NCBI GenBank assembly: GCA_964503275.1
Contig: CAZCZO010000011.1
Span: 1-64,000 of the forward strand
Length of the DNA stretch: 64,000 nucleotides
Direction: 5' to 3'
Source of the DNA: DASRAP01 sp964503275
GTDB lineage: Bacteria; Gemmatimonadota; Gemmatimonadetes; Gemmatimonadales; Gemmatimonadaceae
The notes below the pieces were generated by a model. The model saw only the letters and a program-made list of their open reading frames with translations, did no database searches and was not told where the DNA came from. The position numbers and the translations under genes were made by a program. This document shows positions 40,887 through 48,926 of the stretch, one piece after another. Numbering within the stretch: position 1 is the first letter of the stretch; every line of letters begins with the position of its first letter.

Positions 40887-41404
40887 GCGACCGGCTGCAC
40901 GGGGTCGCCGCAGTTCGGGAGGCGATACGTCCCCGCTGCCAGCTCGATGGGCGCGTCGCCGAGGAGCCGCGCCACGGCCGTGGCGCGATACGTCCCGCGC
41001 TCCAGCGAATCGCCATGGATCACCCATGGAAATCGCGTGCCGGACGTCAGGGTCTGAGTGCTGTTGGCGGCGACCACCACCGGCACCAGCGTCGTGACCG
41101 GACAGGCAAGCCGTGATTCATCGTAGGCCGGCACAACCTGCTGCGGGCGGTACAGACGGACCCGCACCGGACAGCCCGCTTCGTAGAACACCGTGATCGG
41201 AGCGGTGCTACGGTTGCGCAGGCTCACCTGCAGCGTGAGCTGCTTCTCTTGCGTGAACTCGTGCAGGATCTCGACCACCTCAGCCGAGGCGCTCAAGCCC
41301 GCGACGAGCTCGTCGCCGCCACCGGGGTCGAAGACCCCACCTTGCTCGCCGCAGGCTATGACGGCCATGCCCAGGAGCACACCACATCGATGTCGAAGCG
41401 TCAT
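40874..41404 (-). CDS. Lipoprotein, paralog of the 37340-37912 product
   Basis: 176-residue lipoprotein: MTLRHRCGVLLGMAVIAC (Cys18). It shares FYEAGCPVRVRLYR, PAYDESRLAC, WVIHGDSLERGTYRATAVARL and LPNCGDPVQPVACVY with the lipoprotein downstream of the receptor. First gene of the lipoprotein-receptor-lipoprotein operon. A TAGGAT hexamer lies 6 bases before ATG 41404. The two copies are probably surface or periplasmic partners of the TonB receptor (inference). Confidence 0.75.
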   Translation of the reverse strand: MTLRHRCGVLLGMAVIACGEQGGVFDPGGGDELVAGLSASAEVVEILHEFTQEKQLTLQVSLRNRSTAPITVFYEAGCPVRVRLYRPQQVVPAYDESRLACPVTTLVPVVVAANSTQTLTSGTRFPWVIHGDSLERGTYRATAVARLLGDAPIELAAGTYRLPNCGDPVQPVACVY

Positions 41405-41410
41405 GGGGTT

Positions 41411-41416
41411 ATCCTA
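41411..41416 (-). promoter_or_regulatory. -10-like TAGGAT of the lipoprotein/TonB receptor operon
   Basis: TAGGAT (minus strand) ends 6 bases before ATG 41404. No ribosome binding site is seen. Confidence 0.35.
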
Positions 41417-41467
41417 CGGGTGGGGGCGCACAGGCGCCAGCGGTCGCCGTCGCCGTCCGTGCGGGCC

Positions 41468-42259
41468 GTGCCTCGGACTACCCGGCGGGGCAGGACCTCG
41501 TCACCCTACGCACTCGACCATCGCCTGCCTGTGCCTGCCATCGTACTGCTGCTCCTGATCGCTGCCCCGACACTCTGGGCCCAGGCGGACTGGTCGTCGG
41601 TCCATCAACCGGCCCTGTGGATCAACGCGTTCGTCGACCACGAGATCGCACCGCGCACCGCGCTGTGGTTCGACGGTCATTGGCGTCGCGATGGGTGGGG
41701 CGACAAGCCCCAGCAGGTCCTGGTCCGGCCCGGGGTACAAGTCGCCCTGCGGCCTGGCCTCCGCGTCGGTGGGGGCTACGCCTACATCGCGACGGCACCG
41801 TACGGTGCATCGCCGAATGCCGCCCCGCTGCGCGAGCATCGTACGTGGCAACAAGTGTCCGTGCGCGGCGACGTCGGCAGCATCGCGCATTCGCATCGCC
41901 TGCGGTGGGAACAGCGCTGGCTCGCTGCCGTCGGACCGAACGACGTCCTCGGCGCGGCCAGCTACCAGCAGCGGCTCCGCTACATGGTGCGGGCGCAGCG
42001 TCCGCTCGCGGCGCGCGCCGCGCGGCCGGACGCGCCGATCGGATTCGTCAGCAACGAGTTCTTCCTGCCGGTGGGACACTCCGATGCCGCGCAGTTGCGC
42101 CTGCAGAACCGCGTGCAAGTCGGCGTCGGCCTCCCGGTGAGCGGGGCCCAGCGCGTCGAGCTGAGCTACCTGCACCAGTGGAATCGCATCACACCGCGGA
42201 CCACGCACGAGTTCAATCACACCGCGATGCTCAGTTGGGTGTGGACCGGTCGACGCTGA
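41468..42259 (+). CDS. DUF2490 outer-membrane-like protein
   Basis: About 263 residues with a hydrophobic signal (PAIVLLLLIAAPTLWAQ). The remainder alternates like a small beta-barrel: WINAFVDHEIAPRTALWFDGHWRRDGWGDKPQQVLVRPGVQVALRPGLRVGGGYAYI, SHRLRWEQRW, QQRLRYMVRAQRPL and SYLHQWNRITPRTTHEFNHTAMLSWVW, matching DUF2490. The start is uncertain: GTG 41468 gives a basic n-region, while GTG 41531 gives a very short one; neither has a Shine-Dalgarno. Divergent from the lipoprotein gene. Function unknown. Confidence 0.72.
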   Translation: MPRTTRRGRTSSPYALDHRLPVPAIVLLLLIAAPTLWAQADWSSVHQPALWINAFVDHEIAPRTALWFDGHWRRDGWGDKPQQVLVRPGVQVALRPGLRVGGGYAYIATAPYGASPNAAPLREHRTWQQVSVRGDVGSIAHSHRLRWEQRWLAAVGPNDVLGAASYQQRLRYMVRAQRPLAARAARPDAPIGFVSNEFFLPVGHSDAAQLRLQNRVQVGVGLPVSGAQRVELSYLHQWNRITPRTTHEFNHTAMLSWVWTGRR

Positions 42260-42261
42260 GC

Positions 42262-42291
42262 GCCCACCGCGTCGGTACCGACGCGGTGGGC
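42262..42291. terminator. 30-bp perfect palindrome between convergent genes
   Basis: 42262-42291 is a perfect self-complementary sequence centred on GGTACC. It lies 3 bases after the DUF2490 stop and 18 bases before the stop of the convergent GWxTD-like gene. It has no T-tract. A bidirectional terminator is likely; a protein-binding palindrome is the alternative. Confidence 0.6.
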
Positions 42292-42309
42292 CCAGGCGTG
42301 CGACGACGG

Positions 42310-44433
42310 CTAGCGCAGTCGGAACGGTGACGCCGCGCTCCGATGCACGCGCCCGGCCGCGTCGGTGACCTCGACCAGGACGCGATACGCGCCCGGCGCA
42401 GACTGGTCGAGGTCGAGACTGAACTGCTCGAGATGCACGGGCGCTCGCGCGACCGGCACCGCGTAGCGCACCTCCACCGCGCCCTGCCCAGCGCTGCTCC
42501 CTCGACCGAGGATGCGTGCCACGATCCCGCCGCCGTGCCCCTCGCTGTCCACCGCCTCCACCCGCACGGTGATCAGGAGCCCGGAACCGCGGTCGGTGGT
42601 CGCGGCCTCATAGACCTCCCAGGCCAAGTGCAGCGGTCGCGTCCGAGGGTGCTCAGCGACGATCATCGGCGCGTCGATATCGTCCCACCGACGGCCGGGG
42701 CCGACGACCATCGGCACCTCGGTCAGCAAGAGGTCGCTGACGCCGAAGCCACGGCGGCGGAACCCGGCCACCGTGTCCTCTGTCGTCACCACGATGGCCG
42801 GCGCTCGAGTCGCCAGGGACGACCCATCGCGAAGCGCTTCGATGCGCGCCGCATAGACCCCTGGGTCGAGTCGATGACGGCGTGCGACGTAGCCACTCCC
42901 ACCGAGCACGCGCGAGGAATCCCGCACCACCGTGTCACGCGCATCGCGGATCATCCAGTGATGCACGGTGGTCGCCCCGCGAAGGTGCGCGACGGTATCC
43001 AATCGTTCGAGTGGGATGCGCGTCCCGATCAGGACGTCGAGGGAGTCGCCCGCCGCGCGGAACCGCGCGACGGCGGGGGCGTGCTCCTCGACAAGATGGC
43101 TACGGACATTCGCCCAGCTGGCCGGCTCGCGCTGCAAACGGGCCGTCACGCTGCCCCGGTGCTCTTGGGTGAGGCGAAGGTCGTAGAGGCCCGAGAACAC
43201 GGCGCCACCACCGCCGGCATACGACACGCCGTTCTGATGCCGTCCGTTCCACACGTCGTTGCGGTCGAACACCGGCGGGCCCCACCGGAGCAGCAGTCCA
43301 CCACGCTCCGTCGCCTCGCCGCGCACGTGCATGTCAGGCACGCTGTACCGCAAGTGGGCCTGGACCAGCCGCGCGAGGAACTCGGTCCGTGGTTCGTCGC
43401 CGAGCACGGACCAGAGTGGATCGGCCAAGAGCCAGTACCAGCGGGCTCGCTCCGCCTGTGCGGCCGGCGAGAGGGTGGCGAAGGACGTGGAGTCCGCCGC
43501 GGTCATGAGGCGAGAGAGGTCGACGAGTGCCGCGCGACGGTCGTTCGGCAGGAGCGCGAATCCGTCGTCCAGCCGGCGTGGCGCGTCGGGTCGCCCGCGG
43601 CGCTGCGCCGCGAGTCCCTTCAGGAGTGGGCCCCACGCCTCGCCCGGCACGCGCGCGCCGACGCTGCGACCGATCTCCTCAAGTTCATCCCACCGCTCGC
43701 CCAATGCGAGCAGCGCGGCGAGATCACGCGCGACGGCGACGTCGGCCGGTGCCACGGCGTGGGCGCGGGACAGCGCGCGTTCGGCGGACAGCAAGTGGAA
43801 CTCGCCTGGGGTACTCGGCTCGAGGTCCTGTTGGGGTCGCATCGCGCCAGCACGCGACGAGGCGTCGGGCCGGGTGCGAAGCGCCGCGTACGCCGCCGTC
43901 CCGGCGTCGCGTACCCCACGTCGCTCGGCATGGTGGAACAGCTGATACAGCTGCCACTGCGCCCGACCGATCGCGTGCAGTGCCAGCGCGACGCGCGTCG
44001 GATCGCCGCGTGACTCGGCGACGGCCAGCGCCGCCTCGAACTCCCGCGTCGCGATGCTGCGGTTGAAGACGCCCGGCACACTCGCGACGTAGCGGCCGGC
44101 CGCGACGGCAAGCTCGGTGCGCTCCGGTGCGAGCCGCGCGGCGGTCCGCAGTGAGGTGTCGGCCATATGCCCGTACCGCTGCCACGTGAGGCCGGCGACC
44201 GGCGGCGGCTCGCCTCCGCGGACCGAGAGCGCCCACGCGAGCATCCCGCGCCGATACCACAGATCGGGATCGTCGCGGTTCGACCGGCGGCGAAGCGAAT
44301 CGTCCAACCGGCGGAGCACGGCCAGTGACTCCGCCACTGCCTCGAGCGAGAGCGACGCCGACTCCGGTCTCGACTGCGAATCGAGGGGGGCGGCGATCAC
44401 ACCACCGACGAGCACGAGGAACACGGCACGCAT
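42310..44433 (-). CDS. Secreted TPR/GWxTD-like protein, paralog C
   Basis: 707 residues with signal peptide MRAVFLVLVGGVIAAPLDSQ. TPR-like region: DLWYRRGMLAWALSVRGGEPPPVAGLTW closely follows ELWFQRGMLAWALYE...PPVPGLRW of paralog A. YWLLADPLWSVLGDEPRTEFLARLVQAHLRY (near 355) is followed by ATERGGLLLRWGPP, the part most like a GWxTD domain. The C-terminal beta region has LAWEVYEAATTDRGSG and APGAYRVLVEVTDAAG. Closest to paralog A despite the 37 kb separation. ATG 44433 has TACCTT 6 bases before it. Function unknown; probably envelope-associated. Confidence 0.75.
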   Translation of the reverse strand: MRAVFLVLVGGVIAAPLDSQSRPESASLSLEAVAESLAVLRRLDDSLRRRSNRDDPDLWYRRGMLAWALSVRGGEPPPVAGLTWQRYGHMADTSLRTAARLAPERTELAVAAGRYVASVPGVFNRSIATREFEAALAVAESRGDPTRVALALHAIGRAQWQLYQLFHHAERRGVRDAGTAAYAALRTRPDASSRAGAMRPQQDLEPSTPGEFHLLSAERALSRAHAVAPADVAVARDLAALLALGERWDELEEIGRSVGARVPGEAWGPLLKGLAAQRRGRPDAPRRLDDGFALLPNDRRAALVDLSRLMTAADSTSFATLSPAAQAERARWYWLLADPLWSVLGDEPRTEFLARLVQAHLRYSVPDMHVRGEATERGGLLLRWGPPVFDRNDVWNGRHQNGVSYAGGGGAVFSGLYDLRLTQEHRGSVTARLQREPASWANVRSHLVEEHAPAVARFRAAGDSLDVLIGTRIPLERLDTVAHLRGATTVHHWMIRDARDTVVRDSSRVLGGSGYVARRHRLDPGVYAARIEALRDGSSLATRAPAIVVTTEDTVAGFRRRGFGVSDLLLTEVPMVVGPGRRWDDIDAPMIVAEHPRTRPLHLAWEVYEAATTDRGSGLLITVRVEAVDSEGHGGGIVARILGRGSSAGQGAVEVRYAVPVARAPVHLEQFSLDLDQSAPGAYRVLVEVTDAAGRVHRSAASPFRLR

Positions 44434-44439
44434 CCCGCG

Positions 44440-44445
44440 AAGGTA
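44440..44445 (-). promoter_or_regulatory. -10-like TACCTT before GWxTD-like paralog C
   Basis: TACCTT (minus strand) ends 6 bases before ATG 44433. The following CGCGGG also appears, nearly unchanged, before the CPxCG start at 23664. Confidence 0.4.
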
Positions 44446-44570
44446 ACGGTACGGGCCAAGCCTCGCGAGCACGCGGCGCGCCCTCCAACCTTGCCGCACG
44501 TCGCGGCGCCACATACCTTCAGCCCCGCGTGTGCAGGTATCCACCCGACCAGGGGACGGCACCCTCGAGC

Positions 44571-47066
44571 GTGACCGACGGACCAAGCGCTTCCCGCGAC
44601 ACTGACACCTCGGCACAGGCGCGTGCGGTCGCGACGGTCGCGTCCGCGACCATGGCGATCGTCGGCGCCGCAATGGCCACCGTCGCGGTGATGCAGCCAC
44701 CGCTCGCGACCCGAGCCCTCGTCAACGGCGTGGTCGTCGTCGCGCTTGGTGGCACGGTGCTCCTCGTGAACCGCGCGGGGCACAGCGCGCGTGCCGCCGC
44801 CCTGCTGCTTGCGGGGCTCATGACCGTGATCCTGTTGAACGCGCTCGGCACCGGAGGCATCCGTAGCCCTGGGGTGCAGTCGCTGTTCATCATCGCGGTG
44901 TTGGCGGGAGTGCTGCTCGACTTTCGCTCCAGCGTCATCGTCGCGATCGTGATCGCGCTGGCCACCTTCGGACTTGTCGCGCTCGAGTACGCCGGTCGCC
45001 TACCAGCGCCAACCGCACCGTACGCGAGCACGACCCTCTGGGCCCTCGCGATGCTGTATGTCGGGCTCGCCGTGCTGGTGATGCGCCTCGCGACGACGTC
45101 GCTGACCGGTGCGCTGCACCGCGCCCAGGCAGCACTCGCGACGGCCCGCACCGCCGACCGGCGCTTGCAGATGGCGCTGGACGCCGGACGCGTCGGCACC
45201 TACGACTTCGATCTTCAGACCTACGACTTCCTGCCGAACGTCGGCACCGTGCGACTCACGGGTCTCTCGCCGGGTCCGGACGGGTTGATCTCAGGCGAGG
45301 CATGGAAGCAGCGGGTCCACGTGGACGACTGGCCACAAGTCGAAGCCGAGCTGCAGCGCTTCGCCCTCGGCGAGCCCCACTCCTCGACGCGATACCGCTA
45401 CCACCACCCCGACGGCCAGCTGCGGGAGTTCGAGGTCTCAGCATTCCTGGATCGCGGGACGGCCGACGACGCGTCGGCGCGCATCGTGGGAGTCCTGGTG
45501 GATGTCACCGAGCGCGAACGTGAGTCCCGTGAGCGCGCGCTGCTCGCCGAGCAGCTGCGCGAGCGCGTGAAGGAACTCCGCGCGTTGCACGAGGCCTCCC
45601 AGCTCCTCCAGTACGCGCGGACCGTCGATGCCGAGGTCCTCAGCGAGCTCGTGCGACGCATCCCGGCGGCGTTCTTGCATGCGCACGCGGCAGAGGCACG
45701 GATCGTCTACGGGGACACGGTGGTCGCCACCCCGGGGTGGCGCGACGCCACGTGGCGCTTGTCCATGCCCTTCCGGAGCAATGACGCCGTGGGTCGGATC
45801 GAGGTGAGCTACCGCGACGGGTCGGTGCCGGCCGACCACGACCCGTTCCTGGTCGAAGAGCGGCAACTCATCGCCTCGCTGGCCGAGATGCTGCGGGCGC
45901 GGATCGAGGAACGCAGCACTGAGCAGCGCCGCGCCCAGACGGAGGCCCAGCTGCGGCACGCGCAGCGCCTCGATGCGCTGGGCCGGCTCGCGGGGGGCAT
46001 CGCCCATGATTTCAACAACATCCTGACCGCGATCGCGGGGAATGCCGAGCTCGCGGCGCAGCAACTCGGTCCGGACGCTACGGTCGCCGACGAGATCCGC
46101 GAGATCGTCACCGCGAGCGCCCGTGCGAAAGACTTGGTCCGCCGCATCTTGCTGTTCAGCCGACAGTCGGGGTCGCATCGCGCGGTCCTTGATGTACGCC
46201 CGCTCGTCCGCGAGGTCGCGGAACTCCTGAGTGTGTCGTTGCCGTCGGGCGTGACGCTCCAGGTGGACGACGGGGGAGACCGACAGACCGTGCTGGCCGA
46301 TGGGTCGCAGCTGCATCAGGTCCTCGTGAATCTGGGGACCAATGCCGTCTATGCGATGCGCGACCGCGGCGGCGTGCTGCAGCTCGCGATCCGCCGCGTG
46401 CGGCGTGAGGCCGACGACCTGGGCGTGCCGCCCGGCGACTACGTCCAGCTCACCGTTCGCGACAACGGTGTCGGCATGTCCGAACAGGTCCTTGAGCACC
46501 TGTTCGAACCCTTCTTCACGACGAAGGGCGACGCCGGCACTGGTCTCGGCTTGGCGGTCGCCCACGGGATCGTCCGGGATCACGGTGGCGCGATCAGCGT
46601 GGAGAGTACCGTCGGCGTCGGCACCACGTTCACCCTGGTGATCCCCGCGGTCGCCGACGAGCCGGTGACCGTGGCCGCTGAGGCCGTGATCCAGCGCGGG
46701 CACGGCGAACGGCTGCTCTTGGTGGATGACGAGCCCGCATTGGTCGCGGTACTCGGTCGCTCGCTGCGCTGGATGGGATACCACTGCACGGAGTTCACCA
46801 GTGCGACGGCCGCCCTGCAGGCGTTCCGCGCGACGCCCCACGACTTCGCCGCGCTGGTCACCGACTGCTCCATGCCCGAGCTGGATGGCCTGGACCTGGT
46901 CCGGGCGCTGCGCGCGATCCGTCCTGAGCTCCCCGTCGCGGTCGTCTCGGGCTTCGCGGCGCGCGAGGGGTACGCGGGCGACCTCGAGCCCATCGTCTGG
47001 ATCGAGAAGCCATCGACCATGGTCGAGCTCAGCCGGGCCATTCGCGCGACCTTGGACGGCGCGTAG
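44571..47066 (+). CDS. Membrane-bound hybrid histidine kinase (PAS, HisKA, HATPase, receiver)
   Basis: 831 residues. About 20-175: five or six membrane helices (TVAVMQPPLATRALVNGVVVVALGGTVLLV, AAALLLAGLMTVILLNALG, SLFIIAVLAGVLL, STTLWALAMLYVGLAVLVM). About 195-310: PAS domain. About 470-540: dimerisation domain with phosphoacceptor His479 in GGIAHDFNNIL. HATPase: VNLGTNAVYA, DNGVGMS, GTGLGLAVAHGI. C-terminal receiver: LLVDDEPALV, phospho-Asp765 in VTDCSMPELDG, Lys in WIEKPST. No DNA-binding output. Start GTG 44571 is tentative; GTG 44529 in the same frame follows a TACCTT hexamer by 9 bases and is an alternative. Confidence 0.88.
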   Translation: MTDGPSASRDTDTSAQARAVATVASATMAIVGAAMATVAVMQPPLATRALVNGVVVVALGGTVLLVNRAGHSARAAALLLAGLMTVILLNALGTGGIRSPGVQSLFIIAVLAGVLLDFRSSVIVAIVIALATFGLVALEYAGRLPAPTAPYASTTLWALAMLYVGLAVLVMRLATTSLTGALHRAQAALATARTADRRLQMALDAGRVGTYDFDLQTYDFLPNVGTVRLTGLSPGPDGLISGEAWKQRVHVDDWPQVEAELQRFALGEPHSSTRYRYHHPDGQLREFEVSAFLDRGTADDASARIVGVLVDVTERERESRERALLAEQLRERVKELRALHEASQLLQYARTVDAEVLSELVRRIPAAFLHAHAAEARIVYGDTVVATPGWRDATWRLSMPFRSNDAVGRIEVSYRDGSVPADHDPFLVEERQLIASLAEMLRARIEERSTEQRRAQTEAQLRHAQRLDALGRLAGGIAHDFNNILTAIAGNAELAAQQLGPDATVADEIREIVTASARAKDLVRRILLFSRQSGSHRAVLDVRPLVREVAELLSVSLPSGVTLQVDDGGDRQTVLADGSQLHQVLVNLGTNAVYAMRDRGGVLQLAIRRVRREADDLGVPPGDYVQLTVRDNGVGMSEQVLEHLFEPFFTTKGDAGTGLGLAVAHGIVRDHGGAISVESTVGVGTTFTLVIPAVADEPVTVAAEAVIQRGHGERLLLVDDEPALVAVLGRSLRWMGYHCTEFTSATAALQAFRATPHDFAALVTDCSMPELDGLDLVRALRAIRPELPVAVVSGFAAREGYAGDLEPIVWIEKPSTMVELSRAIRATLDGA

Positions 47067-47109
47067 AGCTCGACCGGCGGCCGCCGTTGTGTTACGGGGG
47101 GCGCACCCG

Positions 47110-47115
47110 CATCTT
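47110..47115 (+). promoter_or_regulatory. -10-like CATCTT before the FkbM gene
   Basis: CATCTT ends 7 bases before ATG 47123. Confidence 0.35.
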
Positions 47116-47122
47116 CCGCCCG

Positions 47123-47929
47123 ATGCGTATCCCTCCTGCGGCTCGTCGCGTGTTGGACCCGCTCACCGAGCGCTGTCCCGTCCCCATCATCACGGGCCCC
47201 AACCGTGGACGCTGGTGGAGTGCCGTCAGTGCCGGCAGTGGCTATGCCAGCGGGCGTCGTGCCCGCGAGCAGATGGAGCTCTTCGGTAGCCTGATGTCGC
47301 CGGGCGACTGCGTGTGGGATATCGGCGCGCACCACGGCTATGTCACCTTGCTCGCGTCCGCGCGCGTCGGCCCCACCGGCGCCGTCGTGGCCTTTGAGCC
47401 CGATCGGCGCAACGGGCGCATCCTGTTGCGGCACGTCCGCTGGAATCGGGCACGCAACGTCGACGTCCGACACTGCGCGTTGTCGGATTTCACCGGGACG
47501 GCGCCGTTCGGCGGGGGCCCCACGTCGAAGATGCACAGTCTCGGTGATGGTTGCGAGACCGTGACGGTCTGCTCCGGCGCGTCACTCGTCACATCGGGAC
47601 AGCTTCGCGCGCCCACGGTGGTGAAGATCGACGCCGAAGGTGCCGAAGGCAGCGTCGTGGCGGGCATGCTGTCCGTGCTGCCGGCCGACGTCGTGTTGCT
47701 CATCGCGATGCACCATGCGTCCGCCGACCGTCACTGTGTGGAGCAGCTGACCGACGCGGGGTTCCGTCTGCTCCCATCGCCCGCGCTGACGCGAGCGCGC
47801 CGCGCGGACTGGCGCGGTGACCCGGACCTCCTCTGCCTCGGCCCGGGGTTCCGGGACGATGGGCGCGTACAACGGGTGATCGCCGCCGGTCTCTTCGACG
47901 CCGCCGAGAGCGGCACAGGTGCTCGATGA
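47123..47929 (+). CDS. FkbM-family methyltransferase
   Basis: 268-residue SAM-dependent methyltransferase. The SAM site is DCVWDIGAHHGYVTLLASARVGPTGAVVAFEPDRRNGRILLRHVRWNRARNVDVRHCALSD, the usual FkbM order, and TVVKIDAEGAEGSVVAGM is the conserved KIDxEGxE motif. FkbM enzymes methylate sugars or polyketides; the acceptor is unknown. ATG 47123 is preceded by CATCTT at -7. The stop overlaps the next gene by 4 bases (ATGA). Confidence 0.87.
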   Translation: MRIPPAARRVLDPLTERCPVPIITGPNRGRWWSAVSAGSGYASGRRAREQMELFGSLMSPGDCVWDIGAHHGYVTLLASARVGPTGAVVAFEPDRRNGRILLRHVRWNRARNVDVRHCALSDFTGTAPFGGGPTSKMHSLGDGCETVTVCSGASLVTSGQLRAPTVVKIDAEGAEGSVVAGMLSVLPADVVLLIAMHHASADRHCVEQLTDAGFRLLPSPALTRARRADWRGDPDLLCLGPGFRDDGRVQRVIAAGLFDAAESGTGAR

Positions 47930-48213
47930 ACCATCCACTCATCCGCGCCCTGACGCTCACCACCGTCCTTGGGTGCGCTGGGCTCTCGGTCCTCACTGAA
48001 CGCTCGGCTCGGCGCGATGTCGCCTACGGGCGATGGGCCGCCACCCAACCGGACTCCGCCACGCGGGCCTCCGGTGCCTACCACGCCGCGCACGCGCAAC
48101 AGTTGCTCGAGCACCGCTGGTCGCTGCGGGGGCACGGCACGCTGGGCATTCTGGGGGTACTCGCTGGGGGGGTCGCCCTCGCGTCGTCGCTCCGCGCGCG
48201 CCGACGGCCGTAG
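47926..48213 (+). CDS. Small membrane protein coupled to the FkbM methyltransferase
   Basis: 95 residues with two hydrophobic helices (ALTLTTVLGCAGLSVLTE near the N-terminus; GTLGILGVLAGGVALASSL near the C-terminus) flanking a polar region YHAAHAQQLLEHRWSLRG, and a basic tail. Its ATG overlaps the FkbM stop, so the pair is co-translated. Ends 7 bases before the convergent gene's stop. No family recognised. Confidence 0.6.
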   Translation: MNHPLIRALTLTTVLGCAGLSVLTERSARRDVAYGRWAATQPDSATRASGAYHAAHAQQLLEHRWSLRGHGTLGILGVLAGGVALASSLRARRRP

Positions 48214-48220
48214 GTCGCGC

Positions 48221-48880
48221 CTACTTCCCTGCGGGCACCGGCGCGAGTCGCTGCAACAGGTCCAGCCGCGTCACGTGCACGTTGACGTCGCGGCCAACTC
48301 GGAGACCGAAGTGACCGTCGAGTGCGAGCTCGCCATGCGCGAACGAGTGGACGGGGCGTGCGTTCACCGTGAAGTGCACTCCCGCAGAATCCATGGCCAG
48401 TCGCAGGACGTTGCGACCGGTCGCGTTGCCACTGGGCGTGGCGATCGCGGATACCGGGGTCCACGGCAGGCGCGCGGTGTCACGCGCGCCGTCGCGGACC
48501 ATCACCGCAGCGGATCCGTCCGCGCGGATCACGAACGCGGTGTAGCGCTGGCCGGCGCCCGAGAGGTCGCGACCTCCGACGAAGAACCCGGCGGCGGCGT
48601 TGGACGACCCGGGGAACAGGTGGAACTCGAACTCCACCTCGAAGCGGCCGTCAGCGATGCGCCGAGGATCGAAGAGCACCGCGCCGGGCCCCATCGTCAC
48701 ATGCCAGCCGGGGGCCATCGACACGAAGAACACCGAGTCGCTCGCCGCCGACGTCGCGGCCGACGATGCAGGGTCGCGCACCACCTGCCAGTGGTCCGGC
48801 GCGCGGCCTTGGGCCTGACCCGACCCCGCCGCGAGCACTGTCAGCACCGCGCCGATCCCACCGTGTCTGCTGATCCGCAT
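48221..48880 (-). CDS. Secreted concanavalin-like (DUF1080/LamG-type) protein
   Basis: 219 residues with a signal peptide ending AAGSGQAQG. The rest resembles a single beta-sandwich domain of the 3-keto-disaccharide hydrolase/LamG type: HVTMGPGAVLFDPRRIADGRFEVEFEFHLFPGSSNAAAGFFVGGRDLSGAGQRYTAFVIRADGSAAVMVRDG, then LRLAMDSAGVHFTVNARPVHSF and LDGHFGLRVGRDVNVHVTRLDLL. No catalytic residues identified. ATG 48880 is supported by GGAGAGG upstream. Confidence 0.65.
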   Translation of the reverse strand: MRISRHGGIGAVLTVLAAGSGQAQGRAPDHWQVVRDPASSAATSAASDSVFFVSMAPGWHVTMGPGAVLFDPRRIADGRFEVEFEFHLFPGSSNAAAGFFVGGRDLSGAGQRYTAFVIRADGSAAVMVRDGARDTARLPWTPVSAIATPSGNATGRNVLRLAMDSAGVHFTVNARPVHSFAHGELALDGHFGLRVGRDVNVHVTRLDLLQRLAPVPAGK

Positions 48881-48926
48881 CACCCCTCTCCTGTACGCCG
48901 CGCCCGAGGCGCGACCCTGGTGTGAC

